Of a DNA stretch of 64,000 bases, positions 51,601 through 63,079 are shown in pieces. Below the pieces are notes generated by a model. The model was given only the letters and a program-made list of their open reading frames with translations. It was not told the origin of the DNA and made no database searches. Each line of letters opens with the position of its first letter. Within the stretch, counting starts at the first letter, position 1. Both the position numbers and the translations under genes were made by a program. Origin of the DNA: Penelope pileata (Eukaryota > Chordata > Aves > Galliformes > Cracidae); assembly GCA_013396635.1 (NCBI GenBank), contig WBMW01004027.1, forward strand, positions 124,001 through 188,000, given 5' to 3'.

Positions 51601-54600
51601 AGCCCTGGGCAGACCTGGATCATCCAGAAGCAGCTCTGGCCTGCACAGTGGGTCTCATGCACGTAAAGAGTCCTTGCAGAGGCTGTTTTGTTGGCAAACA
51701 GTGTAACTTGCCACTGTTTCTCTCTTGCACAGAAACAGCTGTAACAGTAGCTACCATAGGCTGCCCTCTCAGCAGTGAACCTGCAGGATTACTCAACAGT
51801 GACGGGATGGAGTTGTAAGCAGTCTCTGGAAAACAAGGTAGCCAGGTACAAACTCTCTCTCCAGAGTCCACCAGTGCTTCCACGAACACCTCCTTGCTAA
51901 ATGGACACAAGGAGAGTACGGAAGAGAACAAGACTGATGTGTCTAATGGTGACCAGTGTCATAAGCCAGCTGGCATCACCCCGGCTTTCACTATCATATG
52001 GGAAATGCCACCTGTGTACAGCTGTGCTAATGCATCTGATAGATCTCTGAAGCAGAAACAAATGGAGGGGCACATAAGAGCGCAGTAAACACTCACACAC
52101 AGACTCACACAGACACAGATACTTTCTCCTAGTCAAGCTCCCAAGGTCAGGCATTTCTAGCATGGACCAAACTTTATCCAGTTTCTGTTTTTTGACATCA
52201 CAGACATTACCTGGTATCATTTTTATGGCAGTGTTCACTTCACTCCACTCATGAACCTTGTCAAACTTCCAGTCCAGGATGAAGTTTCCATTGTCTGTCA
52301 CCACAGGGCCCTGGGAAGCAAACCCATTTGTCAGCACCATGAGCTCCTGTTCTATCAGGCACAGCAAGGGACTGTCACAGCCTTACACCAGAGCCATCCC
52401 TGTTGCAACAGTTTAGAGAAAGTCATCATTCAAGTAAATAAGGGCACAGTCCACTGCTCCACATGAACAATAAGCCTGTAAATAAAACCACTGCCCAAGG
52501 CAACTGTGCCTTCCTCATTCTGCTGCATACAGTTCACAGACAATCACACAGAAGCTGGAAACAATGATGTAATTTCATTACTCTGATAGGGGATCCTTTT
52601 CACAGGAGTAGAACTAGAGGAATGTCCTAAAAAGGCTACTATATGCAACTTCAGCCAAAACAAGACTTCTCCACCTCAGTGGAGGTGTGCCAGGGGCTGC
52701 TGGATGCCATGGGGAGGTTTTGGAGCAGAAGGATTGCTGGCTTTGTGTCCCTGATGTGCCCAGCACTCTCAAAATTGACAGTTGGGTTCTTGCAACAAAG
52801 CCAAGATAGCTGGAGCTGAGAACAAGGTGTTTCAGCAGCACTGAGCAGGGTTTATGACCACACGTGCCAGCAGGAGACAGCATCCTCCAAGGACACAGCT
52901 GGTGCTGGAGCACTGGGATGTCCATTCTCCAAGCAACGCTGGTCTTGAGTTCATGGACAGCAACTGGTTTGCTCTTCTCAGGCTCCTAAATACAGCCTCT
53001 CAACCTCTTGAGCGAGGGGATTAAACACATTAAAAAAAGTGCTGAGCCTTCAGGCGTTAGCTCCAGCTGTAACTGCAGACAGCCCTCTTTTCCCTCGCCA
53101 CACGATGCAGGCTGGCTAAGCCCCACTGCCCAAGCCAGGATAGGACAGTGACAGTGGAGACAAAACAGCTTCAGTTTTAATTTAGTCCAGCTCCTGCTCT
53201 GTGTGGCATGCAGCAGCCTGGGGTCTCCAGGAACTGCTCACTTAACTCGAGACACTTTGGCAGCACAGACTCCCCTCTAGCCCTTAAACATTCCTGCAGA
53301 GCAGCAAGTCAAGTATTCGTGGGTGAGATGGAGAGGGTTCCCACAAACAAAGCAACCCATGCTCTGAACAGGAGGTCGTTTGTGGCCAAAGAGAGATACA
53401 GAGCAGCCCTCACACACAGAATGGCTATCCCTCCTCTCTGCTTGCTGCTTGTTCTGGGAGACGTAAGCCAGAGAGGCCTTCCACAAGCAACCCTGACATC
53501 TAAACACACACAGTTCATTAACTACAATTAGAGGGAATTACACAAGGGGTTTGATTTAATCAGATGAAAGATCCTCTCTTTGGCCACGTTCAGGTGGCTC
53601 CTTTGGGCACAGAGGATCAGGGACACTCACCGCTTTGCTAACAGCCATGCGCAGCTCTGCAGCACCTCCAAAGTTTTTGGTCAGGGCTCTCGTGACAGGG
53701 ACGTACGCCATGGGGATAACTTCAATAGGGATTCCCTTCTTCCACTGCTCCCCGAGGCTCTCTGATTTTTTCCTGAGGTTCGAGTGATTAGTGTCAAACA
53801 CTACATTGTCATCACTATCAACAATGCACTTATCACATTCTTTCTTGCAAACCCCTCAGGTGTAAGGCCCTGGAGGGCACAGCAATCAGTTCACATGTGC
53901 ACACATGTAGGAAGAACCAGTTTAATGCAGGAAGCTCTGCTCATAAGCCCCGTTTTGACACATTTTGGACAAGCAGGATGGAAGTTGGCTTTCCAACAGC
54001 CCTGTGGCAACATGCACAGAAGGGCAAATTTATTCCATGCTGACAATCACTGTGCTCAGAAAGAGCAGAGCAGCCATTTCCCCACAAGCCCTGCTGACTC
54101 CTAAGCAGTCCTGCTGAGTTGAAAATTAAGGGAAAAAAAGCCAAATTCAATTGCTGAAGCACTGGGAGTCAGGCTCATTTCTACCCATTCCTACTTCCCT
54201 GACATGCTGGAAGGACTGTAACAGCCTAAAACAGGACCTTCCAAACCCTCCCACGAAACACGCATGATGAATAGTAATATTTTACCTGTAATCAGCAATA
54301 ACAATGAAGCATTTTGCATATCCTGCAACTATCTTCTCCTGCGTCAAGCAACCACTGCAATGCAAAAAAAAAGAAAAAATTATGATAAATCAGAAAACAG
54401 CAGCCTGCTCCTCAGTGCAGCTCAGAGCCCACCCAGCAGCAGTGCCATGCGCAGGCAGCAAGGCTCACCCGCCTCCTTTGATAAGGTTGAGGTTGGAGTC
54501 CACCTCATCCGCTCCATCGATGGCAACATCAAGCTGTAGGAAGAGGAGAAACTTGGTGTGAGAACCTCACCCACTTCCCTGGAGCTGATGTCATCCCAAC

Positions 54601-57600
54601 CAGAGATGAGCGTCTGGTCAGCCACCCAAGGAGACCAGCCCCAGCTCAACCACAGGCATGCGAGAATGGAGAAAAGAAACAAAACAAAACCAACTGTTGG
54701 CCTGCAAGGCATGTCACTTCAGCCTCCAGCCTTCTCAGCTAAGACCAGAGGGTCTCCCAGTGAAAATCTTGGTGACAACACTTAAGCAATCCGACATCCC
54801 CTGCCAGCAAGCCTCAGGCTGGAAGAGGAGCCCACAGCTTGGCATCCTACTGGCCATCTCAAGGGAGTACCCAGAGATGAGCACCACCCCTCTTGGTCAC
54901 CTCATGCAGTCAGAGGTTGGGATTTTAGAGAATCCGCAGCATCACCTCAAGCACTGTGTGCAGTTTTGGGCACCATGATATAAGATAAACACGAAACTAT
55001 TAGAGAGCATCCAAAGGAGGGCTACGAGGATGATGAAGGGTCTGGAGGGAAAGGCCCCACGCTGCTGGAGTTCAAGGAGCGTTTGGACACCGCTCTCAGC
55101 CATAGGGTTTGGATTTGGGGTGGTGCTGAGTAGAGCCAGGAATTGGGCTTGATGATCCTTGTGAGTCCCTTCCAACTGGAATATTCTGTGATCATATGAT
55201 TCTGTGATTTTTGGTCCTTGGGAAACGGAAAGACCCTGTTCGGTGGACAGGGACAGCGTCCTGCCCTGCTCTGCAACGACCTGCCTCCTACAAGTCACCC
55301 TAAACCACAGCCTTCCAGCCGGACCACAGCTTTGATCAAACTACACTCAGGGGAAAAGACAAACTTAGCCAGTTCTCTCACATTCTGCAGCTTTTGTCCT
55401 CAGCAAGGACAGATGAGCCTGGTGCTTTATGAAGGACCAGGTTAGAGGAATGCCAGGGAGGTCTCACTCCCCCGGTCCCGCTTACCTCTGGATGTCGGTC
55501 CAGGTCACTGAGCGTTAAGCCGTTCTGCAGGATCAGCTGACGGGCCTGTGCACCAAGAACACAGCAAACACTGTTTACCAGCAGCAGGAAAGGAAAACAG
55601 ACTCGTCGTGTCATTCCCCCTGCAGAGGCACTGGTGGGGGCTGCAGTGCTGCATCCTGAGCTCGCGGAGAGGCTGCAACCAGCAGCAGAAATGCATGGCA
55701 AGGAGGAAATGTTTCCAGACCTGATTATTTTACCAAAATAATGCTGATGATGACGATTTGAGTTGAAATGCTCAGTTGGTGCAAAGGGACTGGGCTGGAT
55801 CAAGGTCCCTCCATACTGAACAGCATGGGGCCATCAGCCTGATGGGAGGAGACACCTGTATTTAAGCATGAAGGCAGATATGGGATTCTTGAGTCCTGTA
55901 TTTTGTTTCAGCTTGGACATCGTCCTCCCTCACACCCATCCAGCCCCTGTGATTTCACTTGGCTGAAAAACGGGAGCAGGAAAATGAAATATTTATACCA
56001 CATGGGACTAACAATGAAAGTGTTTTTCACATTGGAAAGAAACAAACAACAATAGAAAAGCAAAAAAGAAAAGCGTAACTCATGGAAAAAGTGTGAGAAG
56101 CCTCCTGAAACAGCTGTTTGGTGGCTCTGATCTGCTTTTACCAATGTAGCTGTGAGTTTCCCTCTAGTGGCAATATAACACAGAGCACCTGGAGTTAATC
56201 GGTTCAAAGAGAAGTTCAGGCTTACAGAACCTTAAATGGGTTGAATTTTCCATGTTACAAATCATAGCCTGAATGAGGCTCCCTCCCATGCATGAACTCT
56301 TCTTGAGTCTGAATTTCCTACCATGCTGTGGCTATTTCAAGAAACCTGTGTCACAGCCTAGAACTCATTCCCATGAGCTTTACCTGCTATCAAAGTGCAC
56401 CAGTCACAGGTATTGGCACCCTAGAAATCTTTTACATTACGATGGCACTACATCCCATGCAGTTTTAACACCCATGGGCTGTGGGCTCCCGATCACACTG
56501 TGCACTAGGATTGCCCTAAGGACTCATAGACCGCCATCAGTGCGTTTACATACACGATATGGTGTTCATGTAAAAAGATTTCAGGACTCTGGGAACTGAA
56601 AGCATTGAAAAACACTGCACTGTACATGCAGGCTGGACACTGAACAGGCTCAGAGTCAGCAGTGTGGAAACGAAGTGGCTCTCTTCAGCCTCTCTGCTTG
56701 CAAGGCAATGAGAGTAGATGGGTAGAAATCAAAGCAGAGCTCCCACAATTGGGGACAAAGCATCAGTAACTGCACAGCACTTATGTACCCACAAAGGTCC
56801 AGGTTAGCCCCATTTCCCAGCCCAGCACTGGAAATCCAACATGCAGTCTGGAGCACTACATTAGCTGGCTGGAAAGATGGGTCCTTTAGGGATTAGTCGA
56901 GTGACAGGTTGTTGTGGAGAACGGTCTCACTTCGTGCTCTCAGCACGCATCCGGGTGAAAAGAAGAAACAATGCAAAAGCCAAGGGATGGATACTTACCC
57001 TGGCACTAGCTTTAGTGATGGTGATGGAATAACTCAACCTTACAACAGGGAAGGGAGGAGAATAAAAGCCCACTGAAAGCAATTCTTCCTTGCCAGTGAC
57101 CTCAGGCAGCCATTTACACCTGTACGTAGCGAAAACAAGATGCTAACCTGGGAATGCTTCACTCCAAATTGGTTGAGGTCTAAGAGGCTGCACAAGACAT
57201 CCCCACATTGGGGGCATTTGGATTCATGCACATGTATGATCTAGCTCTTCCTTTTACCGGCAACCATGTTGTTTCACTGGTAAGAAACTCTAATATTACA
57301 TGAACACTTCAAGGCAGGGCAGGCTCCAGCCCACACTCACCATGAGACCTTTATCAGTATTTTCTGTAAGACCTAATAACTGAACCCAGAGGAGTTTTCC
57401 TGGGTTCAAATGGCACATGACATCTCAGAGTGGGGATCAAAGAGAGACTGTCCCTGCAGTGTATGTATGAAACAGCAGTACTGATGCAGGTTAAAAAATA
57501 TATTCTAGTCTTTATTTTTTGCCCTTTCCAGCAGTTTGCGTCATATTCCAGTTTGCCACTGGCTGTTTGCAAAAGCTGAGGAAAGAGAGCTCTGTACTTA

Positions 57601-60600
57601 CACTTACAGAGTATCTGTAGAGTGCAGTGACTGTAAGTTATCATAAGATTTTAGGATAACTGAGGTTGGTCTCTACCCAGCCTCCAGCTCGCTGCAGAGT
57701 CAGCTCCCAGGTTGTTCAGAGCTTTGCCCTGAAAACCTCCAAGATTGAGCACAGCCTCTCTGGGCTGCCTCACTGCTTGACTGTCCTCCCAGTGACAAAG
57801 TTGTGACAAAAGTATAATCCCAGAATCCACACTAGGACCAACAAAAGGACAAATGCCCAATTCCCAGACCAGGGCACTGACACCTCACCTTGAAAACCCT
57901 GTGGGTGGTCCCTGTCCCACAGACAGGTGATGTCACCTCTCTCTGCCCTAAGGGGACAAGGTGCACAGCTGCTTATCTACAGCACATTACCACCTCACAG
58001 AACAGAGGCACAGACACCAAAGCCATTTGCCTGAAGGCAGTGAAGCAGCTCAAAAGCTTCCTGAGCAGCTTAGTGTTTTACCACTGAGCCATATTCTCCC
58101 CGTCTTCACTACTCTTTCAAGAACTAGGTTGGTTTGAACTCATCTCTGCAAAAGTTGAGCTGCAAAGGAAAAATTAAGCTCATTTCTCTTCTGCAATTTC
58201 TTGCAAAACCCCGTTGATGTACTCAGTCAAGCTCCTCCTGAAACCATGAGAGCTGGCACTGCAATTTTTACAACTTTCAGGGCCTGATAAGGAATCAAAT
58301 GAAATGAGACTCAGCGTCTCCAATGTGTATTGCATTATGTGCTTGGTTCATCACTGTCAATGGAATGATCATGTATGCGAACACCTGGACTGGAAGAAAG
58401 CAAAGGAGGAAGGAGCCTACCTGGAAAGATGTGGGGATGCAGACAATTGTCAGGTTCTCTTCTTTAACCCGCTCAGCTGTAGGAAGAAAGCAGAAGCCTT
58501 GGTTTGTTCACTGTGAAAGAAAAAACACACCAGCTTTCTCTTTAAGAAATCTCAGTTTGCAACAGCCCCTCTGAATCACTGCAATTACTTGCTTGGCTTG
58601 CAAATAACTCAGTCACGCTCCAAGTGCAAACAGGTGCCACCCTGCAGAGCTGAGGCTCCCTTTCTGCAGAAATGTTTGAACACCCACCAGAGCCCAGCCC
58701 CAGACACACAGCCATTAACCTTTGTGTCTCCAGAAGCACAGCAAGGGTTGTGCTTTGTCAGCAAATCCTCACCTGGGAACTCAGCCCTGCTTGCGCTCCA
58801 TTAGACAGGTTGTGCTGTGCTCCTTGTAAACAGAGCTGCTGCAGCTGTCTGAGAGGTTTTCTGGCTTGTTGCCTTGGGGACATCGTGTCCACTTATTATA
58901 AAACATTTAAATAGACGGCAGGCAAAGGACTAATAAAATATTCCACTAAATGGAAGGATATATTCCCTCCCTCAGGTTAACCCCAAACGACTAAAATCTA
59001 TTACTGAGATATCATTATGGACAAAATGTTATTTTAGTGAATATGATACTTAGGGACAAGCCAACAGCCTGACAGTCAGCAACAGCTGTCTCAGCAGAGC
59101 AAGCACATGGGCTATACACCTCAAGGCAACCCCACTGCTGGGGTTAAGATGCAATACCTAAGTCTGAGTGCTATACAACTCACATTTCAGGAGACATGAA
59201 AAGTCACACTTTGCAGCCTGGGACAGGCAATCCACTTTAAATACTGGACACATCTGTTTAGAGATGCATCTTGTGTTAAAGTGAGGAGTGGCTGGAACAC
59301 TGAGCCAAATCCAGGCAGCTGAATTGCAGCTCCCAAGTCACCTCCCAACAAATCTCTGTGTGGGGTGAGGTGGGTGCGAGCAAGCAGGTCCCACCCTGCT
59401 CCCATGTTTCCTGAACTGTGCTCAGCCCTACACCCTGCTTGGGGCCAGCTCTGCCCAAAGAGCTGGAGTTGCCCTGAGCTGTGCTTCCAAACAGGAGCCC
59501 CAAGGCTGAAGGGAAACTTTAAACCTCAGTGCCTTCTGTAATGAGGCATGAGGATAATTAGCCTCACATTCACTTTGCAAAATTGCATTTGCCTCGCTTG
59601 AATATTTTGCAAAGAGGCTGAAATCTTCTGAATGACATCTTGAGCCAACTTGCCCCTAAAGGCAAGCAGATCAACCTAGCTGCAGGGTACGAAAAAGGCG
59701 CAGCAGAATTCCGTTCCTTGCTCTGCTTACACCTCAGCAGGACCCTCAGTGTGAATAATGTGGATGTGAGCAGGCAGTGTGAGCTGCATACAAATGGGTT
59801 AACGGAAGCAGAGCAGCTGCATGGCCCAAAGCCACAAAGCAAGTCAGGACAGGGCAAAGCTGCAACAGAGCTGGAACAGAATGGGAGGTTTTTAGCTCCA
59901 GTTTGCGGTGGGTGCCAGTGAAGTGCACTGCGTGTGCCTCCAGGGAAAGCAGGTGGCAAAGCACAGCCCTGCTGAACCAAGTCAAGAACCACTCTCTGCC
60001 TGGGACTGTATGTGCAACCAATCTGGAGCACAAGACTCAGTTTTAACCTTCATCTTCAAGAAGGATACAGCAATGGGTGAATACTCCCAAGGCATGAGCT
60101 CCCAGTCCTGACGATCTAGGGCTGGTTTTCAATTAGCTGGAGCATCTGGACAAGAGAACTTCCTGCAGCACAGGAGCATCCTACCTAATCGATGCACCGC
60201 ATGGACAATCGTGGAGCCGCTCCCGATGCCAAGAACTTGGTTGTTCTGCAAAGCAAAGAGAGACAGAGGAGAGCTGTTAATGGGGCCTCTTCTGCTTTTC
60301 CCAAGACTCTACTCTGGACACACTGTTTTAGCAGGCTGCAGACACGGAGAGGAACTCCCTCCAGCAAGGCAGGGCTGCTGTTTGCTCTCGGAGAGGGTGG
60401 CTGAGGGATTTTAAGCAACTCTCCCACACGTGCTCGCTGAGCACCGCTGTGCTCTGGCTCTCAGGGCACTCGATGCACGCTCACTGCTGGTTACTGGCAG
60501 CCTCAGCACCAGCACATGGGAGTTTGAATTCCAACTAATCCTTGAGGGACTGATGAGGCCAGCCAAAAGAAAACAGGGTTTTTCCTCCCCCACAGAAAAA

Positions 60601-62835
60601 CGGAGCAGAGGAGGAAGGAAGCCTGAGAAACACTTCCACATCACCATGCTTGTTCAGGACCTCGCAGCTCCCAGGCAGCAGCAATTCTCTTTGAAACAAG
60701 CAGAGCAGTTTGAAAGCACAGGACAAGCCTTTTCCTTCTGAAAGCAGGTGATAGGGAATACTCCTAGCACGGCAGCATGGCAGCAGGCAAGGCAGCACTA
60801 CATCTAGCTGTTCCTGTTGAAAAGCCAGGAGCTCCACACAACCCACAGAGGAAGAAGCTGAAACAGCCTCAAGATAACATCTCCCGAGGAAGCCGCACGG
60901 TAATAGCACCGGGCTGCTGCCAACGGTATTGTTAGTAAACAGTACAGCTGCAAAGAGGAGAGCAGCAGCTCCTAGAGGTTAACAAACACCATCCTCTAGA
61001 AGCACATAACTGGCTGCAGGAGAGGCCGGCAGCACCTGAGGGGTGGGTGAGCTAGAGAGGATCACGTGCCAACCACAGCTCAGCCCTGGACTTTCTCTGC
61101 TTGTGGTCTGGTTTATGGAAGGCTCTGGCCCCAGCCATAAGTGGATGTGTTCCTACAACATGCCACAGGCTGAGGTGGATGGATGTGTTATCTCCCCGAG
61201 AGGATGCTCTGCTGTGTAAGTGCGTGGTGTCACTTCTTGGATGTTAGGCAGCCCAGGAGCTGTTCCTCCATGTGCAATAAGACAGAGCTGTGGACAAAAC
61301 CACATCTGCAGCATTTCAACCATCTGAAATGTTACTGGGACGTGAGCCAGTCTGGAGACGTGGAGCCCAAGGCTCCCAGGGTCCCATTTTCCTAGGATTA
61401 ATGACTTCCCGTGCATCTGCATGTTGAAAGCTTAGGGAAAAAAAAGAACAGTTCTCTGAAACCCAGCACACCAACGGCTCCAGCCCTTCCTAACCACGGT
61501 GACTCTGCAAAAGGGGAGAGCAACAGGTTGCAGCTGTATGCTTGCAACACTGCCAGCAGCACTACAGCTCCTTGGGTGCCCTACTGGGGTGGTGAGAGCC
61601 TCAGTTTTCTCTTTGGTATCTTCAGTCCTCTGTGGCAGTCATACCCACTGAGGTGCTGTACAAAGGCAAAGCCAGCTGCCCCCAGGCAGCTTAGGGCTCT
61701 AAAGCTGCTGCTGCCTGTGCTGCTCCTGGTTTGAGCACATCCATCCTGGATGGCTCCTGCCCTGGTACTACGGGCTCTGCTCCCACTGCTGCCCAGCGGA
61801 TGAGCACCGGGGATAAAAACACGCGCACAGGATGGAGGCTGCAGCTGTGTTTTTGGAGATTATAGAGTTCCTTCTGCTAACAGTGATAGCAACGGCCAAG
61901 CATGAAGCTGTTCCAAAAAGCAGCTGCACCCTTCCCATAGAAGCTGAAAGGGGACAGATTTTCTGCAATAGCTGCGACCATCTAACTCTCTTAAGTTGCT
62001 TTTCCACCATTGCATCAAACTAACTCACAGAGCAAACATTGCAGTGTTACTCCCACCTCTGCCTATTTGCTGAATTATTAGCCAGACCCTGAACTTTCAT
62101 CAGCTGGGACACAGCCAGAAACACCACAAGCTTGCTTGACCACCAAACAGCTCAAAAGTCCAGGTATAGGAGTCTCGCTTTGCCCCCAGACCCAATGTGT
62201 CCAACAGCTGTGGGGCTCCCTTTCAGCCAGGAACCACACACCACGCTCCCCAGCCCCAGACAGCTTTGGGGTGTGCTGGTAGAGGAAGGGGAGGCTGAAA
62301 ATAAGTGAATAAGTTATGGAACACCATAAATAAATTTACGGGACACCAAGAAACGTAACAGCAACTGAGTCTGGAGGCAATGGGAAGGAAAAGGGTTTTT
62401 CCCCCAAGTGCTCACAGAGAGCTCCTTGGCAGTGCCTCTGTCCTTTCAACACTGCTGTTGCAAAGTGCTTGAACTGCAAATATTACAAATAAAGCACCAC
62501 TCAGCTTTAACCATTGATCCTCCGAGTGCTCACTGTGAGCCGGTGTCAAAGCGTGAGCTCCTCCAGTCCTACCCGAGCATGGAGGGGTGCTTAAAGCAAT
62601 GCAGAGGAGTGGAGCACCCCAGGCTCGTAGCACCCAGAGCCCCCCACACTGACACAAGCACATTAGCCGAGCTTTTCCCACAGCCCAGGAAAGTTTGGAG
62701 GCGTGCAACCCGGCTCAGGGTGTCCCACAGCGAGGACGAGGGCAGGAGAAGCAAAGCCCTGGGTGCTGCTCGCCTCACCTGGACGTGCTTGTCCACCGCC
62801 GCGCAGGCTGCCAGCCGCTTGGCCTCCTCTGCCAT
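48566..62835 (-). CDS. RPIA: RPIA, ribose-5-phosphate isomerase A (whole gene, 9 coding exons)
   Basis: Interconverts ribose 5-phosphate and ribulose 5-phosphate in the cytosolic non-oxidative pentose phosphate pathway, supplying nucleotide synthesis. Nine exons with GT-AG introns give 235 codons plus stop from the ATG of MAEEAKRLAA. Landmarks: phosphate-binding loop GIGSGST (residues 25-31), DGADEVD with Asp84 and Asp87, Lys97 in IKGGGGC, and the catalytic base Glu106 in LTQEK; spacing matches E. coli RpiA (Asp81, Asp84, Lys94, Glu103) with a constant offset of three. KGIPIEVIPMAYVPV and TDNGNFILDW are also family-specific. All active-site residues are present and no frame break was seen. 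An upstream in-frame ATG at 62962-62964 would add 43 residues (278 aa), like the N-terminal extension of the 311 aa human protein. Introns hold CR1 fragments, all antisense. Identification is by recognised family sequence. Confidence 0.97.
49214..49411 (+). mobile_element. CR1 LINE 3' fragment in RPIA intron 8
   Basis: GGCACTGGAACAGG, GAGGTGGTGGAGTCACCGTC, GGTGGCAGGTGGACAGTTG, TTTTCCAACCTTTATGATTC and the repeated ATTCTATGAT tail. Same subtype as the copies at 36003 and 49876. Antisense to RPIA. Confidence 0.92.
49876..50085 (+). mobile_element. CR1 LINE 3' fragment in RPIA intron 8
   Basis: AGGAAAAATTTCTTC, GTGGAACAGGCTGCCCAG, CTGGAGGTGTTCAAGAATC and a decayed tail GAGTGATTCTAC. About 470 bp from the previous copy and in the same orientation. 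Confidence 0.9.
50850..50945. repeat. diverged direct repeat, copy 1 (RPIA intron 8)
   Basis: Shares CACTGTTTCTC-T-TGCACAGAAACAGCT and flanking TTGCA-AG--TGTTTTGTT with 51667-51770, in the same orientation about 815 bp apart. I do not recognise the family. Confidence 0.55.
51667..51770. repeat. diverged direct repeat, copy 2 (RPIA intron 8)
   Basis: Partner of 50850-50945. Similarity is strongest over about 35 bp around GCACAGAAACAGCT and weaker over roughly 100 bp. Confidence 0.55.
52211..52310 (-). CDS. RPIA: RPIA coding exon 8
   Basis: GPVVTDNGNFILDWKFDK through NTAIKMIP (residues 171-203) plus the first base of Gly204. Acceptor TTCCCAG, donor GTAATG. The TDNGNFILD strand is a family signature. 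Confidence 0.96.
53631..53772 (-). CDS. RPIA: RPIA coding exon 7
   Basis: A 142 nt exon completing Arg123, then residues 124-170, including GEQWKKGIPIEVIPMAYVPV and FGGAAELRMAVSKA. Acceptor CCTCAG, donor GTGAGT. Confidence 0.96.
54286..54354 (-). CDS. RPIA: RPIA coding exon 6 (catalytic Glu106)
   Basis: A 69 nt exon completing Gly100, then GCLTQEKIVAGYAKCFIVIADY and two bases of Arg123. It holds the general base Glu106. Separated from exon 5 by only 114 bp. Acceptor ATTGCAG, donor GTAAAA. Confidence 0.95.
54469..54533 (-). CDS. RPIA: RPIA coding exon 5 (active site DGADE and Lys97)
   Basis: A 65 nt exon encoding LDVAIDGADEVDSNLNLIKGG plus two bases of Gly100. It carries the catalytic-site aspartates and Lys97. 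Acceptor CCTACAG, donor GTGAGC. Confidence 0.96.
54940..55218 (+). mobile_element. CR1 LINE 3' fragment with internal deletion, RPIA intron 4
   Basis: The left part (CTCAAGCACTGTGTGCAGTT, CCAAAGGAGGGCTACGAGG, GATGAAGGGTCTGGAGGG) belongs several hundred bases upstream of the right part (CTGCTGGAGTTCAAGGAGCG, CTCTCAGCCATAGGG, CCCTTCCAACTGG, GATTCTGTGA) in full-length CR1. The join is near 55050. It lies between RPIA exons 4 and 5. Confidence 0.88.
55486..55545 (-). CDS. RPIA: RPIA coding exon 4
   Basis: Twenty whole codons, ARQLILQNGLTLSDLDRHPE, between a TGCACAG acceptor and a GTAAGC donor. Confidence 0.96.
58421..58476 (-). CDS. RPIA: RPIA coding exon 3
   Basis: A 56 nt exon completing Ala40 and encoding ERVKEENLTIVCIPTSFQ. 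Acceptor CCTACAG, donor GTAGGC. The CIPTSFQ strand is conserved in the family. Confidence 0.95.
60185..60245 (-). CDS. RPIA: RPIA coding exon 2 (phosphate-binding loop)
   Basis: NNQVLGIGSGSTIVHAVHRL plus the first base of Ala40. Acceptor TTTGCAG, donor GTAGGA. Carries the GSGST loop that binds the sugar phosphate. Confidence 0.95.
62779..62835 (-). CDS. RPIA: RPIA coding exon 1 (conserved core start)
   Basis: MAEEAKRLAACAAVDKHVQ followed by a GTGAGG donor. It matches the conserved AEEAK-LA--AAV--HV start of the family. The frame stays open upstream to beyond 63120, so translation could begin earlier: an ATG at 62962-62964 gives MRLLGRLGPLRSTPLAAR, an Arg-rich 43-residue extension. The exon lies in a CpG island. 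Confidence 0.88.
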
Positions 62836-63029
62836 GGTGCCGCCGGGCCGCCCGCGGCTGAAGGCTCTCCTCCCGCCGGCCCTGGCCCTGTCCCTGCCCC
62901 TCCCCGGAGGCCGGGCGGCCAGGGGCGTGCTGCGGAGCGGGCCGAGCCGGCCGAGGAGCCGCATGCCGCCGCGGCCCGCCCCGGGGGGGGTCTCCCGTGC
63001 GGGCTGCAGGCCTGGGCCGAGCCGGCTCC

Positions 63030-63070
63030 TTCCTCCTCCTCCTCCTCCTCTTCGTCCTCCTCCTCCTTCT
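63030..63070. repeat. (TCC)n trinucleotide repeat in the RPIA 5' leader
   Basis: TCC triplets with a single TCG-type interruption near 63053; on the RPIA strand this is GGA/GAG-rich. It sits between the promoter motifs and the upstream ATG at 62964, so it is probably 5' UTR. If translation began further upstream it would encode a Gly/Arg-rich stretch. Confidence 0.85.
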
Positions 63071-63079
63071 GCGGGAAGC

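Noticed and set aside
56255..56620. Possible hAT-type terminal inverted repeat (CAGTGTTTTTCAATG on minus near 56606-56620)
   Set aside because: No matching opposite terminus or 8 bp target duplication could be found.
57040..57231. Minus-strand ORF with a CPQC-like motif, possible zinc-finger exon
   Set aside because: A single Cys-x-x-Cys pair in RPIA intron 3 with no further ligand pattern and no convincing splice context; chance is likelier.
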